Of a stretch of 64,000 nt of DNA, positions 1 to 11,900 are shown piece by piece; positions within the stretch are counted from its first letter, which is position 1, and the number at the start of each line of letters is the position of its first letter. A program made the translations under genes and the position numbers. The DNA is from Ifrita kowaldi (taxonomy: Eukaryota > Chordata > Aves > Passeriformes > Cinclosomatidae), in contig VZRS01002427.1 of NCBI GenBank assembly GCA_013398055.1, positions 1 through 64,000 of the forward strand. Direction: 5' to 3'. Under the pieces are notes generated by a model. The model ran no database searches and was not told the origin of the DNA. It was given only the letters and a program-made list of their open reading frames with translations.

Positions 1-420
1 GGGCAGGGTCCCCATTTTGTGGTGCGCGTTCAATCTCGGCGGTGGGGCTGATAGATGGGTTCGGTGCGCGGCTGAATTTTGGTGTGGTGTGATGTAAAGC
101 GAATGACCCTTGACCTATTTAATGATATGTTGTTGGGTTCTGGGGCAGCCATCCTGCACAGCGCAACAAGGGGCAAAAACACCAAGCCACACCCTAAAAG
201 TTCGGCTCGCATATTAATTCCTCAAAGTCGGCGTTTAGAGGGAATAAAAGCTTCCCCTTTATGTGTTGCCTTAACATGCCTCTTTGCTGTTCTCCACGAG
301 GATTCGTACGGCGTTTCTCCCTTCCTGACGCACGAGCCTTGGAGTGTGGATGTGGATGTGTGCGGTGGGGGAGGGGAGGCGGGCTGTTCGGCGGGGCTCA
401 CCCACCGCCTCCTCCAAAAA
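1..420. promoter_or_regulatory. Edge of a CpG island
   Basis: I count 24 CpG dinucleotides in the first 420 bases, including clusters at 27-40, 61-70, 202-232 and 305-405, against almost none over the next 600 bases. In bird genomes such an abrupt edge normally marks a promoter, first exon or start of the first intron. The short open frames here (for example 79-456 plus) have no recognisable protein and no clear splice or start context, so I do not call a coding exon. The direction of the associated gene cannot be decided from this fragment; most of the island probably lies left of the window. Confidence 0.6.
104..116 (-). promoter_or_regulatory. DR1-type nuclear receptor site
   Basis: The plus strand reads TGACCCTTGACCT; the minus strand is AGGTCA, one spacer base, GGGTCA. 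This fits the DR1 consensus bound by RXR/PPAR, HNF4 and COUP-TF family receptors. Its place inside the CpG island edge makes a regulatory role plausible, but a 13-base match is only suggestive. Confidence 0.35.
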
Positions 421-1139
421 AAGAAAATATTGCAGCACAATGTTGCAGAAACTTAAAATATTCCATTGAAAAGAGTGATGATTTGAAGTAAAATGGAGTG
501 TAAAATTAAAATTTCAAGACTAGTGTTTTAGGCTAATAGTATGAAAATAAACATGTTGTGCCAGAGGGAGATTTGATTGTAGGTAATGAACACAAGGTCT
601 TTACTCTTGACAAATATGATGTCATATCTTTCTTCCTTACCCCATTTATTAGGGGCCTTTTAACCAAGACTATGGCATGTATAAGGTTTAACATCATATA
701 CCTTGTGTACCATGTGACCGCATGTACTGGGTTTAGGCCTCTCCCTGTCCTGCAGTCAGTGTTCTGTCATGTACAGAGACATTGGGCAGGTTTTAAATTA
801 AATATATTCATTCTGTGATAGCAGATGTTGTTGGCAAAGAGAGACAGATTTGTCTTAGTGTGTGTTTTGGCGTTGTTGTTTTTTTTGTTTGGCTTTTTTT
901 TTTGAACAATTACAGATAATAATTGCAACATCTCAACGACAGCAATAGTAAAACAGGGAAGCTTTCCCACAGAAGATTTGTAGAGGGGGTGGGAGGAAAA
1001 AGGAAAGCAAGAGGGGGAGGATGCTATCACATTAAAAATGCGTTAAACCTCTCTTCTGCTACATGTAATAATGGTAAAAACAGTGGAGATTTGAGCAGAG
1101 CTGCTGTTGTCGTCTCAGTGTTTAACACCTTCATTGAGC
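421..1139. other. AT-rich spacer, no gene seen
   Basis: Low-CpG, T-rich sequence between the CpG island and the first CR1 copy, with an interrupted poly-T run near 877-903. The short frames here lack splice or start context and protein-like composition. Confidence 0.5.
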
Positions 1140-1878
1140 TACGCAACAACCAGGGGCAGGGCAACCCTGGATGTACAGACTGGGGAATGAGACGTTGGAA
1201 AGCAGTGCCAGGAAAGTGACCTGGGGGTCCTGGTGGATGGCAAGTTGAGCTCGAGTCAGCAGTGCCCGGGCAGCCAGGAGGGACAACCCTGTCCAGGGGG
1301 GCATCAGGCGCAGCATCGACAGCCGGGGGCAAGGGAGGGGATTGTCCCGCTCTGCTCTGCTGTGGGGCAGCCTCACCTCGAGTGCTGGGGGCAGTTTTGG
1401 GCATCACAATATACGAAAGACATTCAGCTGTTACAGAGTGTCCAAAGGAGGACCGTGAAGGGCTTTGAGAGGAAGCTGTTTGGGGAGTGGCTGAGGTCCC
1501 TTGGCTTGTTCGGGTTAGAGAAGACTGAGGGGAGATCTTATTGCAGTCTACAGCTTCCGCAGGAGGGTAGGCAGAAGGGCAGGCATTGATCTCTTCTCTG
1601 TGGTGACCAATGACAGGACCCGAGAAAATGCCCTGAAGCTGTGTCTGGGCAAGTTTAGGTTGGATGTTAAGAAAAGGCTCTCCACTCAGGGGGTGGTTGG
1701 GCACTGGAACAGGCTCCCCACGGAAGTGGTCACAGCACCAAGCCTGGCAGGATTCAAGAAGCATTTGGACAATGCTCTTGGGCACATGGTGTGATTCTTG
1801 GGATGTCCTGTGCAGGGCCAGGAGTTGGACTCAATGATCCTTGTGGGCCCCTTCCAACTCAGTATATTCTATGATTTT
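1140..1878 (+). mobile_element. CR1 LINE fragment, plus orientation
   Basis: A 5'-truncated CR1 copy of about 740 bp. Diagnostic CR1 blocks occur in order: a stretch matching 'ctgggggtcctggtggat', then the phrases for 'CTCGAGTGCTGGGGGCAGTT', 'AGGTTGGATGTTAAGAAAAG', 'CACTGGAACAGGCTCCCCA' and the terminal block 'GGACTCAATGATCCTTGTGG' followed by CTTCCAACTCAGTATATTCTATGATTTT. The end 'gtgcagggccaggagttgg' is typical of the CR1-B/J type bird subfamilies. Frames are broken by stops and indels, so no intact ORF2 remains and it is not capable of moving itself. All open frames overlapping it, on both strands, are by-products. Confidence 0.93.
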
Positions 1879-2246
1879 AAGATTTTTTTTTTTCTCCCCC
1901 TAAGATGAAAAAGCATGTCTCAGAAGCAAAGAGGATTAAAATTACACATACATGTAAACACTGGCAACTACACAACTGTCCAGGTCTCTTAGGACATAAA
2001 AAAACCCTCTGCAGAAAAGTTGTCATCTGAATACATCCTCTGCCCTTCCCCCACCCAATTGAGTAAGATGACTCCGGTGTTCTCTGCTATGTCACTGCTG
2101 TGAGTTATGCTACTGCTTTTTTTAAAAATGATTGCAGATATTCTCCACAATAAGCAGCTAAAGAGCAAAAATAAGTTAAATTATTGCTAGGGAAGGGGCA
2201 CCTGGAATTGTCAGATTTCTGCTCTACCAGTTTGCCCAGTTTTCAC

Positions 2247-2500
2247 TGAATCATAGAGTATGCTGAGTTAGAAGGGACCCACCAGGATTGAGTCCAACTC
2301 CTGGTCCTGTGCAGGACAGCCCCAAGAATCCCACCATGTTTTGAACTCTGTCAGGCTTGGTGCTGTGATCTCTTTTCTGGGGAGCCTGTTCCAGTGCCCA
2401 GCACCCTTGGAGTGAAAAACCTTTGCCTGGTATCTAACCTAAACCTCCCCTAATTCAGTTTCATGCTCGTTTGGTCCTGTCATTGATTGTTGGATGGGCT
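2247..2500 (-). mobile_element. CR1 LINE fragment, minus orientation
   Basis: Reverse-complement CR1 3' end. It opens with the inverted tail 'AATCATAGAGTATGCTGAG', continues with the inverted block for 'GGAGTTGGACTCAATCCTGG', and contains 'GGGGAGCCTGTTCCAGTGCC', the complement of the 'CACTGGAACAGGCTCCCC' signature. The inner limit near 2500 is approximate. It belongs to the same kind of subfamily as the plus copy 370 bp to its left, so the two form an inverted pair. Confidence 0.9.
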
Positions 2501-4704
2501 TTTGTCATTTTTGTGATGACGGAGGGCCAGAAGTAGACATGCCATCCACTTGATATGTCTAATGTGCCATGACTCCTGGAAGAGCTTCCTGAATGGAGAG
2601 TCCTCCTCTGGCAGCAGCAGCTGTTAAAGGCCTGTCGTCCTTTTGCTTGGAATGAGTAGAGAATGTCTCCCAGTGTGGATGGGATCTTGTTTCTCAGTAG
2701 CTGAGATAAGCCAGCAGTGCAGTACGCTTAGGATTTAGCAATGTGCTGAATTTGGTTCATTGTGGAGATGAGGCTTGAAAAGTCGTCCCGGGTTTTAGGT
2801 TTAGGTTGTCGGGTGATTGCCACAGGTAGCGGGGTTGATGCATGCTTCAGTGCTGCTGGCCCTTGCTCTTTGCTGCTGCTAAGAGTCCAGAGTTAGAATT
2901 TGTACTGTATTAAACTAATGCTGTTTTATATGTATTTTAGTAGTGCCGAGGGGCCCCCATTGAAATCAGGGCCATTTGGGGAATATTGTAGACGGTGGTT
3001 CTCACCCTAAACAGATTGTAATGTAAGTGAGGGAGACAAAAAGCCAGGCGGGTAAATGCTGGCAAAAACTGACTCAGGGGAGCAGCAGCTGATTGTAGTG
3101 CCTTATCTGCTCGACCACGGTGTGATCTCAGCTAGTGGGAGAGGAGAGTTGTTAACACCTGGCAGCACGGCTGCTGGTAAATCCGTCTGCTCTGCCCAAA
3201 GAGAGGTGGGCGTCATAACGTGATCCATATCCTGGATTCGCTTTACTACTGCTCTTTTAATTCCTAGTATTTTAGATTATGTACGCCAGCCTGCCTATAA
3301 AGCGATCCAGGTTTTGTAACTCTTGGGACAACTTCTTTTTTTCATAGTCTTCCTTATGAGGCAAGATGGAAGTAATTTTGTAAACTCTTTTTTCAGCTGC
3401 TAAATTAAAACTCCACTCCCTCTTCCCCTCCCTCATCTTGCCTATTTTTAGTTAGGAGGAAATAGCTGACCTCTTTACAGCAAGAACCCAGACCCCCTGG
3501 GTGCCATTTATAGGTTTCTACCAAATGGCCTACTTGGACAAGTTGGTTGAAATTAAACAAAAACATTGGGACTACGGCTGTACATAGGAATAGCAGCCTT
3601 CCTGTCAGTACAAAATCTGTCATTTTAATGATACCGAAACAAGCATACACATGTGAAAAATGGGGTTTAGATTATTTTTCTTTTCTTCAGTAGACAAGAG
3701 AATATTTTAAAAGCTTTTTTTTTTGTTGCTCTCTGATCATTAATATAATGGAATTGCAGTAAGGATGACTGATAGTATTTTGTTTTACAATTGCAGGAAG
3801 TCCCCCAAAGTTAGGGCTGTGTAAAAGCTAGAAGCAGTCAAAGAAGGGTGTTGATTAAGAAAACATCATTGTTCCTTACCAGTTTTCTTCATGTGTAGAG
3901 ATTTTGTCCTAGACAGAGATTTATAAATTATAGTTACTAATGTTTAGTAATTATGTAGAAATATAAAATTGCTTCTGCTAGCTTAACTGAAAGCAAGTTT
4001 AACTCCACAATGGGTATGTGACAGTTCTTGAAGGTAAAGGTGCACAGGCCTTTCATGCTGCTTTTCTTGAGCCGCTTTTCCTGTGCATATTTGTATTTAT
4101 TTTAAGTGATACTAAAAATATTGGTCTGTAGCAATAGTTGTTGCATTTCTTCATTTGTTTGAGAAGAATATATTGCCTCTGTTCTGTTCAGGTCCCAGCC
4201 ACCAGTCCCTTTCTATACTTTGGGTTATGAGCATGACTGCCGCTTGGGGTTGGGTGTATCTGATGGTGTGGCTTCCATCTTTATAATCCTATCAACTTTA
4301 TGCAATTAAAGGGGCGTCACGATGTTTAACCTCATTTCTTGACAGCCTCTATTGGTATTATGGACAATTAATATGTGTCTGCTTGTCCTGTTTAAACTGG
4401 AGTGCATGTAAAGAGTCATAAGGTTATGTGAAGTTACAACGGAAATTTCTGCCAAGAACCCTGTGGTGTTCACGCAGTACAAAATCATGATGATAGTACT
4501 GTAGTATGAAGAAACAATTATTTTAATATTTTAGCTAAGTACATTGCATAACTACATTTTGGCTTGGATGTTGAATCTTACTCATTTGCTAGGCGAAGTT
4601 ACATAGCACACTGAACATGTGGACGAACAGTGCCTTGATGTTTAGATGACACAACTTGTGGCCTGTTTCTGAACAGATGAGTCCTACTAATAATGTGTAA
4701 TAAT

Positions 4705-4727
4705 TATATATATATATATATATATAT
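4705..4727. repeat. (TA)n microsatellite
   Basis: About 11 uninterrupted TA units. Confidence 0.95.
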
Positions 4728-5967
4728 GCTCATCAAAATGCTCTAGTCTAATTAAGTAGTGAGTTTTATTGACCCTTTGCTATTGGAAGGTGAAACAAGG
4801 CTTTTTAAAGACCAGTGTTCTCCATTAGTATGTAACAGTTGCTCTATGCATCACTCGTGTGCCATTTGAAATGTGATTGCATTTGCTGACCTAAGTTTCA
4901 TTTAAGCTGCTAATTCTTAGTTACAGTTTAACCTTGTACCACTGAGTAGAGGCATTAGAATACATTCTGTTATGTAAAATCATACTTTTATTAAATGAAA
5001 AAATGTAGTGACATTGATTATGATTTTATGGGTGTTTTCCTATTGAAACACAACTTTCCCATACCTCCAATGAATTACCAATAGAGCAAAAAAGCAACAT
5101 TTTTCCCTTAGGCATTAATATTACTTGGAAAATATGCTTTGACATTGTCTTCAGGGAAACAAAGACGATTTTACTTTGGTGGATAGATTCTCTTTGTCAT
5201 TCTGCAGCATAATGCATTTGTCGTACTCCTTTTTGAAGGCAGCAAACTTCACTGGATGTGCAGTGGCAAACTTCAGCTTCTGATGTGTTTTGCTGTGTAG
5301 CACCATCAGCTCTTCATTAATCCTCTGCCATTGAATGGAGACTCTGCAGAATATTCTCTAGTTCAAGAGTGAAGCCAAATATTTGTGATTTATATTTCTG
5401 AATCAAATAGTCATGTTACAGAGGCCCCGCTGAAAGGGAGCAATTGCATTGTTGTGATTAGCATGTGTACAGCTGTTGTTGTGTTTCATGCTTAGAAGTG
5501 TCCACTGCTGAGTTTGTGTTAATTTGAACACAAACCTGTAGCCTACAGCAAGATAATTGGAAAGATGTTCTTCCAAAAGAATTGGCCTTCACAGTGTGCA
5601 GTTAATAAAAATGTGAGATTTTTATAAAGTGAAGTAAAAATATGGATTTTTTTTTTTTTGTAAACACATTTGTGTTGGTAACAGAATGAGGAATTGTTGT
5701 AACAAGACGATAGTTTCAGTGTCATTTAGCAGCTATGAGTTGCTTGTTCACTGTACCAGTGGGTTTAGTCTGGTTGCTACTGGCAGAGGATATGTGCATG
5801 TCCAGAGACCCATTAGTATTAAGACTTGTGTTAGCAGATAGTCTCAGCTGGGATTGCAGAACAGGAATCAGTTTCACAAATATTAATTGTTTAAAATGAA
5901 CTGCACTAATTGCTGTCTGTGAATGCATGCATGTCCACGTATATACACGTACATGGGTAGCCTTAAG

Positions 5968-5989
5968 GTAGTCCAAAGGTAGTCCAAAA
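5968..5989. repeat. 11-bp tandem duplication
   Basis: The unit GGTAGTCCAAA occurs twice head to tail. Confidence 0.8.
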
Positions 5990-8900
5990 AGTAGTTTTGG
6001 AGAAAAAAAGGTGTCACCCTGAGGTTGGAGAGTGGTGCCAGCGTGCAGTGGCTTGACTCTCACACCCTGAACTAGGATGTGCTCAGGTCAGCAGCACCTG
6101 AGGTGTTGCAGAGCCAGTGAAATGATTGTAGGCTGGGCCAGGCTGGATGTCAGGTTTTGGGAGAAGACAGAGGTGCAGCACCCTTTAATTACGTGCTTGT
6201 TGAGATGTGGCAAGGTCAGGAGTGCATACTGTGCTTGTACATCTGACTGAGCCTGGTGAGACCAGGAGGTGACAGCTGGGGCAGGGATATGCATTCAAAC
6301 TTCCGAATTATGTTATCTTCATTTTCTCCTCCTTTTTTTTTTTTTTTAATTTTTTTAACATTCTGTTTAGTTTTTAGTTTCTCTTAGAAGTGAAATTTAA
6401 ACCCTGGTCTTGACAGAGAGATTGAGGTAAAATTGCCCTCCTCCATAGCATTCTCCACAGGTAGGGTTGAGCTTTGCTGACAAGTTAGCACTGGGAATCC
6501 AAGCACAGACCGTGCGGGTTCATATTGTGGGGATTAGTTTCCAAGGATATTTATCTGTTGCTTTTTACAGTCACAAAACAAACTTAACCCTTTTCATGCC
6601 TATTTTACATGCATGTGTGAGTTCGACCTCTAGGAATTTGGATATATAATTGGTTGAAACACATGAAATATTTTCTAAATGTTTCAGAAGGTGTTGGTAA
6701 TGCTGCTAAATATATAGACTCAAATCTCTCTCATTGTAGCTTAACTTTCCTCTTTTTTTTTTTTTTTCACTTTTTGGCTTTAGTTTTGTCCTTTTTTAAT
6801 ATGGGAGCTTCTGTAGTTTGTATGGTTTACTTTTTCAATTGTTGACTTTAAAATGCTGTAATCTGGGAGGTACGGATAAAAGGCATGCCTGAGGATTATG
6901 CTAGTGAGGGAAACATCTTCCTTCCTATGCCAGTTCTCAAAAAATGGAAGTAAGGAGCAGAAGCAAGTACATTTTTAGTAACATTACATGGTGTTCCCAA
7001 GACAGATTTTATATCATTCTGTGAAAACTATTCAAGGTTTCTTTATTTTCATTTTGACTACTACTGGGTTTGTTTGGGTTGCTGGTGTTGTAACTCAATA
7101 ACAATGCTAATTTGCATTTGGAGGAATCTGATTTTGTGCTAAAAAACCCAAACACTCTCAGCTCTAATACTTCTGCTAGTATCAATAAGTGTCTTACATA
7201 ATCAGTTAATTTAAATGAGCCAATTAGTTTAAAATTAGTGCATGACAGTGTATCATAAAAATTCATCCAGCTTCATTCTCACAGCATTTTAAGTGCTTGG
7301 AAAAAAAAACCCTGAAGCTGAAAGGGTGGCCCAAAATGCAGTATTAGAGTGGAAGGAAAGAACCTATTTATTACACCCAGCTCAAATTTACTAAGGCATT
7401 AACATAATGGTTTCCCTCACTAGTGATGAATGAAAATTACTTTCCTAGGAGACCACCATCCTGTCTTAACTACCTAGTCTGGTAGTGCTGGGTAAAGGTT
7501 AGGGAAAAAGTAGAATGTAGCTTAAGCCCTCCTGGGCAGTTTTCAAGGAGGAGGAAGGTGAGTGGGAGTAGGCTACCTCAAAAGTGAGGATTCACTGTTT
7601 TTAACCTGCTGACCATCAAGTGGACAAAGAAATTCTTTTAGGAATTTTCTGAACTGTGTTTATTTTTTTTTTCTTGGCTAAGATGACATGTCTTCAAAAC
7701 ACTTATTCCTGTGTGTTTCTTCAGTATTAAAATGGTTGTATGTGTGATATGTGGGTAGTTTATAATACCTTATTTTGTGGTTACAGCAATGGCTTTTTTT
7801 TTGTGCCTGGTTTTTCTAATGTTTTACGTATTTGTATGCATATGTGCCTCATTGTGGATTAAATCTTCTATTTTAAATTTGGCTTAGGCTAAACAGTAAA
7901 TTCTTCATGGTATCTACTATGTTACCAGCAGCATATATTTTCAGTTTTAAAACCACTTGAAACATGGAAGGGTTCTGTGTTCCCTAATGGCAACATGTTA
8001 AATGCAATTATACATTGTCAGTTTGCTCATGTGCGCTGAATGGTGGCTTTGTAGATAAGATTTCTTGTGCACAGCAGATGTTTATGTACATGGAGTCCAG
8101 TGTGAAAGAAATTTAATTTCCTCTTACTAAAAATAATATCGTGACCTGTGTCTTCTACCTATTTAAAAAGTGCTCAGATAATTGCAGTGAATGATTTTGT
8201 AATTGTTTTCTCCTGTATTCATTTTGCCATGAGCTTTTAAAGTACAACATATTTCCTTTTTTTTTTAATGTAAATTTGAATATATGTCTATGTAAAGAAA
8301 GAAAAAATCTGTTCCTTTAACAACCTCAGAAGGCAATTGATAGGGCACACCTTTCAACACCTGGGTAGATCATTTACATTCAACTTATAGTGGGATGTTA
8401 TCTGCCTACCATCCTACAGAACTACTGTGAAGACTTTATTAATGACTGCTTTTGAAGAATTTTAAACAGCAAATCACATTGTCAGTTTATTTTGTTGCTA
8501 ATTTCTTAAAACATGTGAATGTAAAGCTCTATTTACTAAGGTATAATCTCATTTTTCCATCAGTTTATCCATTAGGATAGCAAAGTATCAAAAGAAAATT
8601 ATGAAACAAAAAGTTTTTTGTCCCTTTCAGTGTTCAGTTTAGAGTTAGAAATAATGATTGCTTTAATTTGTTAATCTTCTATTAATCTGTAAGTTAGTTT
8701 CCTGGCTAACAGAGTTGGATTTAGAGTATTAGTTTGCCTCAGAACAAGCTTTTGTTGCTTTGTCCTTCAAACTTTTTGTAATTGCTTTTAAACCTTTATT
8801 TTAATTACCTCCCCCCACAGCAAAAAACCTATTGGGGTTTGCAGTGGAGTTTAAGAGGTTTCATTTTAATGGCTATTTTGTGTGCTCCATAGTTTTTCTT

Positions 8901-11900
8901 TTCTGACAGCTCCACGATACCCAGGTAACTCCAGCAAGGACAGAGTTGGTGATACGTTTGTGTTCTGAACATTCAACAAATCCTGTTATAGCTATGGCCT
9001 GATGTTGTAAAAATGTGTTTGGCTTGTGCAGGAGATTTCTAGGATCAGGCCTTACATGATGGCAGCACAGATTCTTGACTAAGTGAACATTTCTGAGCCT
9101 TTTTTATAGCAACAGATGATGTGCATGATTTTAGCTTCAGTCCCAACAGGCAGTGTTGCTGTAATGAAGTGGAGATTGTGATGTCCCTCTCCTTTCCCCT
9201 AGCCCACATAAGTAGGTTTTTTTTGTATGGCAAAACTTCCACAGTCTATTTTGAATAATATTCTTATCCGAATCTTCTCCATGCTCTTGGAAGTTTCTGT
9301 AGATGACAAATATGAAGTTGAGATTTAGAGTCTGGTTTCTTCAAAATGTGCAGGAACTGTGTTGGCTATGTTGAAATCAACTGAGCTTAATATTTTGCAG
9401 TATAAAGTGTAAGACTTGGTTGCAAACACATGCATTGAAAAGGTACCAGCACAGGTGGATGGTTGGAACCCATGACCTTTTTCAGTCAAGTGCCCTTAGT
9501 TTTTCAGGCAAGGCCGCGTCACGAGGTTTAACAAACTCTCGCAGCAGCAGGATGGTCTCGTTGCCTGTCTGAATCATGGTTAGTCTCAAAACTGTTCTGC
9601 CAAGTGTGACCTAGCACATATAGAGCCCAACACCTTGGAACTGGCACTGGATGCTTGTCTTGTGTAAGGGCTGCAAGCACCATAGCCTCCGTGGAGAGGA
9701 TATATCAACCTTTCTTATTTTAATTTACTTTTTTCTCTGGGGTTGCTCTGTGTTTGACTGCAGTAGCTAAGGCAAATCACACAGAAGGATCATGACATTT
9801 ATTTTTCTCACCTTAAATACAAATTTTCTGATTTTTTTCATTTGATGACTCAAACGTCCTACAAATAGTTGTCTTAAATATTTAGCTACTTATGTGATTA
9901 GCATTGTCTTAACTTTTGTTGTTGGAAGTACATATGGTACATTCTGGTGTCTCAAGTGGAGCCAATGTCTTGCCAGCCTATTTAACGTGCTAACGTATGT
10001 GAGAGAGTGTGCCCTGTGGCCTGAAACATCATTCTTGTATTTGCCAGTTGCCTCAGTCTTTTAATTTCTGTTTGTATGTGTTGCATTTGCTTAGGTTGAA
10101 TTTATTATTGATTTCAACTGTTTGCAAATAGTCTACTGACAGAGCGTTTGCTGGTGTCTCCTTTGAGCAGCATTTTACCCTCATTAGTCTATGGATGTGT
10201 TCTTTTGACTGTTCGCCAAATGCGTTCATAAAACTGGTAAAATTAATAGAGGGAAAAGTGGGAGAGCTGTGTGACCTGTTATTTGTAAACAACATTATGA
10301 GACTGCCTTTCAGTGTTTGGTCATACTATACTACATTTATTTTTTTCCCCCAAGTTTTCTCTTTTTATTCATTTGGGTTTTACGAGCTTCCCGTCATATG
10401 CAGCAATTTGCTCAGCAGTTTTAATTGCCTTTTTTTTTCTTGATACATTTTGCTTTGATTTGGTTTTGAAGACTAAAACTACTAGGTAAATAACAACAGT
10501 AATATTTATCAGTTCTGTAGTTTCAAATCATGGCGTGCGAGCTACTAGGGTACACAGGATTGTTTTTATGGAGATCTGTGGGGTTAAAAAAAAAAGAAGG
10601 AAGTCTGTTGTCATTGTTCAGTTTTACTGTGCAAGGTATCTTTATTGGTCCACAAATTTAAAGAGTTTTTAAAAATGGTCTAATTATATTGTAAACTTTT
10701 TTAGCATGTGATGATATCTGTTTTTATGACTTACTGCTTTGTGGGTGTATATATCATTATGCAAGTAATAATCCTTGTTTTCACAGAAGGTAATCTATAC
10801 CAACATTAAATTTTGGCATCAGTTTGGTTACATTGTGCAGATATTTATGAAAATATCCTTTCTCTTATGTAGGACTGTGAACTGTATTTTCTCTGATAGA
10901 ATACAGATCTGGCTGATCCTTAATTGCACAAAGAATAATCTGTAGTAGAGAAGCATTTGGATTCCAGTAGTTTGTGTTTACCAGGTCTGTCATATAGGAA
11001 GCCTGCTCAACTGATTTTTCTTTTCGTTTTTTTCAGGATCTTATGCAGTAATGGTTTTGTTTTTAGACTACAGCTATTTATATGGCAACATCTTATTTCA
11101 GTAAATCCAAATTCTTGCATGTTAAAGTGTTAAGAATTTTGTTACTTGATGTTACTACATTTGCGTTCTCTGCTTTGCTTGAGAGCAGCACTCCTTGCTA
11201 ATGTTAGGCCGGGTGAGGTAGAGGAGGTGTGTATGGTGGGAGTGGGGGTGGGAAGTAAAGCAGGCTCTGGCTGTTTACACATTCCAGGCAACCATAGATC
11301 TGCTCTCTTTGAGGCCTGAAATATTTTCTTTTTCACTATCAGTCTTGCAGATCTGGGGTATTTGGGCACACTGCCAATAAAAGTAAAGAGCAATGTGTTA
11401 ATCTCTAAGATTGAAATGTAATAAACTGTATTTTACCTTTTTTTGTGTGTGCTTAAGAAGAAAAGATTAACTGCACTTTATAATTAGTATATGACATTTC
11501 TAGAAATACTGAAAGTTTGGACTCTTGCTATAATTTCTTCAGGAATTGCCTATAAAAGGATAAAGTAAATTTGACTCCTTCTTTCTTGCTAGTTTATTCC
11601 AAAGGGAAAGTTACATAATCAAAATATTTTTGATAACTAGATTTTCTGTTTTCAGCATGATAACCATTGGCTCAAGGAGCTGAAGATGACTCCTGCTTTC
11701 TCATTTCCACGTAATGCGTGTATGTACATGCATTTTTTTCATTTATTTTGTGGTAGGCTTAATCTGTTTTGTAGTCTTCCATTGGATCATTCTGGTTTCC
11801 AGCACTTACATTTCAGAGTTCTGATGAAATCAGATACAGAAAGCCATCTACCTGCATGTCTTGTGTGGCTTTTTTTTTTTTTCCCCCACTATTGGAAATT

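Noticed and set aside
1027..1785. 252-residue open frame on the minus strand
   Set aside because: It lies antisense to the CR1 copy at 1140-1878; this kind of frame is a known by-product of CR1 3' sequence.
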